NCBI GenBank assembly: GCA_022749755.1
Contig: CM040442.1
Coordinates: 16,838,457-16,902,456 of the forward strand
DNA from: Azadirachta indica
Lineage: Eukaryota; Streptophyta; Magnoliopsida; Sapindales; Meliaceae
DNA: 64,000 nt
Reading direction: 5' to 3'
Below, in pieces: positions 59,985 to 64,000 of the stretch; position 1 is the stretch's first letter, and each line of letters begins with the position of its first letter. The position numbers were made by a program, and so were the translations under genes. A model generated the notes under the pieces. The model was not told where the DNA came from. It saw only the letters and a list, made by a program, of their open reading frames with translations, and did not search any database.

Positions 59985-60800
59985 CGTCCACTTTCTTAGT
60001 TGACTACAATTAGTGGAGATTTAGTGTACCAAATAATCTTTCTCCCAGTTCCCATATTGACTTATGGTCACCGGTATTTTAAGCTCTCTAATTTGCTTGA
60101 CATTTTATCCTTCTCAAAAGTAATTCTATCTCAATTTCAAACATATCTTATTTTTATTCTATACAATAATTGTAATGTTTCCATCCTACTACGGTTCATT
60201 CATATGCATGTGGGTTGGACTTTTGTAAATTTGAAATATTAATTCAAAAGACTTGATTACACTACTTATCTAAAATATAAAATTTGAAAAAAATGAAAAA
60301 AATATTGTATATTATATAAGGGAAAAATTAATGGTCTCGTTTTTACAATATTAATGATTGAATTCAAAAACTGTTAACTATCTATTAATATCAAATCTAA
60401 TATATATAATTAACATATTATAATTAATATACATGTAAATACAATCTTTAACCATTTAAAAAATAATCTACAAATAGATATTCCTTTCAAATTATTATTT
60501 GTGTGTTTCAAAGGGCATTAGATGTGCCAAACCCATTAGCTTGCCAACTACGTATGTCTTTAAATCCAACTTCCGAAAAGTTGTTGTGAATAGACATGAT
60601 GTTGGCACTGAAATTTGGATCTTTGATACCCAATAGTAGAATGTGAATATTTTGCTCACGGATGGTGTAATTCCTTCTTTCAAAGCTTGAATTACCTTAC
60701 AAAGCAGAACAATGATCAAAGGGAGGCAGCATTTTCGACCAAAACCCTCCAAACGTTAAGTCAACTTACGAGTTTTCTAGTTTCAGTAAAATTTTGTATG
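59985..60800 (-). repeat. Diverged repeat (partner 28,960-29,560) with unknown minus-strand frame
   Basis: The left part aligns by landmarks with 28,960-29,460. The right part reads on the minus strand as an 85-codon frame (60,752-60,495) starting MEGFGRKCCLPLIIVLL; another frame of the same DNA gives an equally long peptide with few stops. I do not recognise either. It may be the 3' end of a captured or decayed host gene. Confidence 0.35.
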
Positions 60801-62389
60801 TGTTTTGGCAGAATTTTAGTATTTTTTAGTAAGAATTGTATAACTTTTCTCTCTAATTTACCTTCCTTTTATAGAGATTTGGATGAGTCAATGGTCATAT
60901 AAATTTCATAACTGAAATTGATAAATGAAATTATGAGCAATTATTCATTAACAGGAGTTTTAATTATGCATTTATTCTGCTTATAACCTCCATATGATCT
61001 AGATAGATTTCTTCATGCAACATCTAACCTAATATGAGAGGAGAAATACTAGTTGATCTGAGCATATTTCCTAATGCAACACTATCTAATCTGAGGAGAA
61101 TTTTTCCTCTGACCAAGTTCTTCATTCAATTGTTCAATTATTTGTATAACGGAAGTCTTTAATCAACTTCATAACTATATAATCGTGCACATTTATTAAC
61201 TTAATTTCTTCTAAATAGTTATGATTCTCTATTTATTTACTCTCAATTAATGCTGATATAAGCTAGACTTTACTGGTCAGACGTGACCAAAATTTATGAC
61301 TGATCTGATCAAAGTCTACCTTTTTCCTATGCTAACCAAATACGCTCACATTGATTAAAATGTTGACTTTTTTTTTACTCCAAGTCATCTCCCCAAATAC
61401 TATACCCCTCTAGTTTTTAGTGAAATTGACACTTTCACTAAAAAAGTTACTTATAAATGATACAAACTTATACTTGGGAAGCTCATATACCAATCATTTA
61501 CCTCTACCAAAGCAATTTTCCTTTATAATTCTTCAAAATAAGGCTGACCATAACCAACAATAAAGTGAGCGCAATCGACAATTTTTTTATTTGAACTAAT
61601 CTTCAGCCCAGCCCTAATGATGTTAAATTGAGCGGTAGTTGAACTGAATATAACTGGCCAAGTGATCTCCCTAAACACTATACCTCCTAATTTTGAGTGA
61701 AATTAGATCTCAATGAAAGCTACAAACTGAGCGCAATAGTGACCCTTGAGGTTTTAGCAAAACGTTGGGAGTGGGAGATGTGACCATTCAATGTTTTGAA
61801 TTTCACATCAGCAAGGAATGCATATAAATGTTGCAATCATGACTCTACGTAAACCTTTTCACTGCCATATGATATGCCCATTTGCTATTGGTCCTTCCAT
61901 TTAAGCACGAGATGGCCATACTAGCGAATGATGTCGTGGCATTATCAAGGCCATCGATCTTTATTGTAGTAAAAGAGCCGAAAGAAAGTAAAAATGGCTA
62001 TAAAGTCTTAATCTTCGTCTTCTTCACCATTTACTTGCTCATGAATTTTGGAAAACTCGATTTTTCTCCTCTTCAAAAGCCTTGTCTGCTTCTTGTCGAC
62101 AAGTTCCATTGCATATCGTCGGTGTTTGTTGCTGATCAGTAACTTCCATTATTATCTGGTAAGCCATTGCTCTCCTTGAATCTTATTGCCATAAGTGCTT
62201 TCTATGATTCATTCTATTCTAGAAAATGTTGTCTTCTTATCTTATCTTCGATTTGTATTTGTGATTTCTTTGAAATTCAAACTTACTTTTGTGCTTTAGG
62301 CCATTAGAATCAACCTTGAAAACTAGGTAAACCAACATGAAACATATTGGAATTAGTTTAGGCGAACAAATTGAATCTTAATGAACTGG
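60801..62389 (+). other. Spacer/leader of second Tat extra ORF
   Basis: Two direct repeats near 61,383 and 61,661 share AGT-ATCTCCC-AAA-ACTATACC and TAGTGAAATT-type words, about 278 bp apart, as in LTR or promoter sequence. 61,882-62,142 is an 86-codon open frame of no known family, followed by GTAAGCC, a plausible splice donor. It may be leader or LTR DNA for the ORF downstream. Confidence 0.3.
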
Positions 62390-64000
62390 GTACCCTAGGT
62401 TTTACCTTGTCTGAATAGGAATTGTGATTTCTGATTTATGGCATATAAACCCCAGAAATGTGATTATTAATTAGGAGAGAACAGAAATAATTTTCATATT
62501 ATACACTATCCGGTGATTGAATATGATCTTATTGAATCTTGTGCACTAGGGATTGCACTTTGAGATAAACATAAGTTTGATTCTGAGCAAAACTAACTTG
62601 TCATGGATGTAGCCTTAGTTATGCTTAAGGTAAATTCTAAGCTAACTTATCCTATGTTGATATTGCCTACGCTACTTATAGCGAGAACTGTGAAACTTGA
62701 TGTGAGAGATAAGAAGTAAATTTGATACTTTCTCAACAAGCTTATCTGAAACTAACTATGAAAGTTAGAATGGACTTTCATTTAGAACCAGGGTTGAGTT
62801 TATTAGAGAACATGGAACCAACCCTTTGAAAAGCTCTCAACCTTTAGCCATACCAAATCCTAAAGCTAAGAACCCATTAATCATCTTAGATCTTAAATCT
62901 AACACACTTAACCTATTTTTAAAATAACTTGAAGTTATGGTGATATTTGATAGCTTTTATGAACATATGCAAAGAGAGATAGACCCTAATAGAATTGAGG
63001 TGGTAGATCAGAAGATTCTTTATAATCTTCAAGAATCTGTGAACAGTGTTACCCAATAGTCTGGTCATCCCACTTCTTCAAGTCTAAATCCTAAACCTCA
63101 TAACCATGAATTAGTACCTTGGAGCAATGTGCCTAAAACACCTCCATTAGAAAGTGGAGAGAGTGGTGGAAATGAGAGTAATAATGATGAAGAGGACAGA
63201 GGATTCAAGAGATGATTAGGATGAGAATGGTCCTAAAATGTTGGGATTGGCAGTGACCACAATCCTTTAATCTAATGCTCTCCCCCTAACTTGACTAGAC
63301 AAAATAGCCCTTTCGATATAGATAGGTTTCGTTCCTTTATTATTAAGGCTGATCTGACAGTTTTTAGAAGACTTTTCTTAAATCAGTAACCTTTATAGTT
63401 CTTGAAGCCAATGAATTTGTTAGGTAGCCACCCTAGGGTAATGAAGTAGCCTTTAACAAGGAGCACTTTCTTCTTAAAGTTGGATTATCACTTCAATCAT
63501 ACTTTGTTGCCTTGTTTCATGGCTTCGAGATTCCTCCTTATTAGTTGAACCTAAATGGCTAGAGAATCATTTCTCCATTGTGTGTAATATGGGGTATGGC
63601 TAAGAATTCTCCCCTAACTATTGGTGAAATCAAGTACTTGTTCTTGTCTAAGAAAGGACAAAAAAAGTACCCTAAATTTTATTATCTTCAAACTTATCTC
63701 GAGATACCCAAACTTGTCATTAGTAACCCTGTATGCAACAAAAGATAGAATGACATATGGTTTTATGTAGGTTAGGACTGGTGCCAGTCTTTACTAATTG
63801 AGATGAACATTCCCATGCCTTATGCATTTAAATCTATCCTTCATAAGTGCACTATATCTAGTTAACTAGTTTGTCAACTGCTGTGCTAACGAAATGATTA
63901 ACGAGTGAACTTTTAACGTGTGTAGTAGTTTGGGGACCAAAACTGATTTAGTTGCCCCGTGCTTGCCAAAATTGACCTTGGGTACGCAAAACCAGCAAAT
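62390..64000 (+). pseudogene. Tat-lineage extra ORF, copy 2 (runs off the window)
   Basis: Homologous to 39,443-40,129 from about 62,690 on (the TTGA-ACTT-CTCAACAAGCT landmark, then the TTAGAGAACATGG and ACCCTTTGAA blocks, then NSPFDIDRF). It continues where copy 1 is interrupted: 63,480-63,780 reads LQSYFVALFHGFEIPPY, GMAKNSPLTIGEIKYLFL and NDIWFYVG. This resembles the gypsy-type transposon domain (Transposase_28, PF04195), although that match was made by eye. Many stops and shifts. The downstream coiled-coil part would lie beyond 64 kb. Confidence 0.5.

Noticed and set aside
1..64000. CRISPR array, bacterial operon or organellar DNA.
   Set aside because: Tandem repeats present are minisatellites or transposon subterminal repeats without unique spacers; the gene families, introns and base composition are of plant nuclear type.

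Overview
This window is nuclear DNA from a eudicot plant. It is AT-rich, contains no intact host gene, and is built almost entirely of nested, decayed transposable elements plus two broken host-gene copies. The plant assignment rests on the families present: Ty1/copia, Ty3 of Athila and Tat type, En/Spm (CACTA) TNP2, Mutator-like fold-back elements, a plant LINE tail, and pieces of DUF620 and cytokinin-response-factor (CRF) genes. The species cannot be named from the sequence.

Layout. 1-1.1 kb: LTR-like filler. 1.1-2.5 kb (-): Ty1/copia RT and RNase H remnant. 3.8-15.1 kb (-): large CACTA element with TNP2 transposase (11.0-14.4 kb) and a second Ptta/Ulp1-type gene (6.2-9.0 kb); the DNA upstream of the two genes is duplicated. 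15.1-21.3 kb: two composite LTR-like repeats with CG-rich palindromic arrays, flanking a DUF620 pseudogene and a CRF-type AP2/ERF pseudogene. 20.9-24.9 kb: Athila-type element bounded by a 5-bp duplication, lacking gag-pol but keeping its 3' transposon-protein frame. 25.8-28.3 kb: transposon subterminal repeats and minisatellites. 30.2-30.5 kb: truncated LINE with a 19-bp target duplication. 33.2-35.0 kb: 1.8-kb fold-back Mutator-like element with a 9-bp duplication. 35.5-37.9 kb: a second fold-back element whose arms carry tRNA-like boxes. 38.2-50.3 kb: a degraded Tat-lineage Ty3 element (pol on -, extra ORF on +) interrupted by a second Ty3 element whose RT-RNase H-integrase frame is still open for 1,009 codons. 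50.3-51.7 kb: second CACTA TNP2 remnant, fused to the Tat protease. 51.9-57.6 kb: probable non-autonomous CACTA. 57.6-62 kb: AT-rich DNA and a diverged repeat pair. 62.4-64 kb: second copy of the Tat extra ORF, running off the end.

The window reads as a layered insertion history, not as a set of cooperating genes. The clearest points for follow-up are two fusion or deletion junctions in the Tat/CACTA region, the uneven spread of stop codons in the Ty3 polyprotein, the two fold-back elements, and host-gene copies lying between related LTR-like repeats. I found no convincing new functional system. All family assignments were made by eye from motifs, so borders are approximate except where target duplications fix them.
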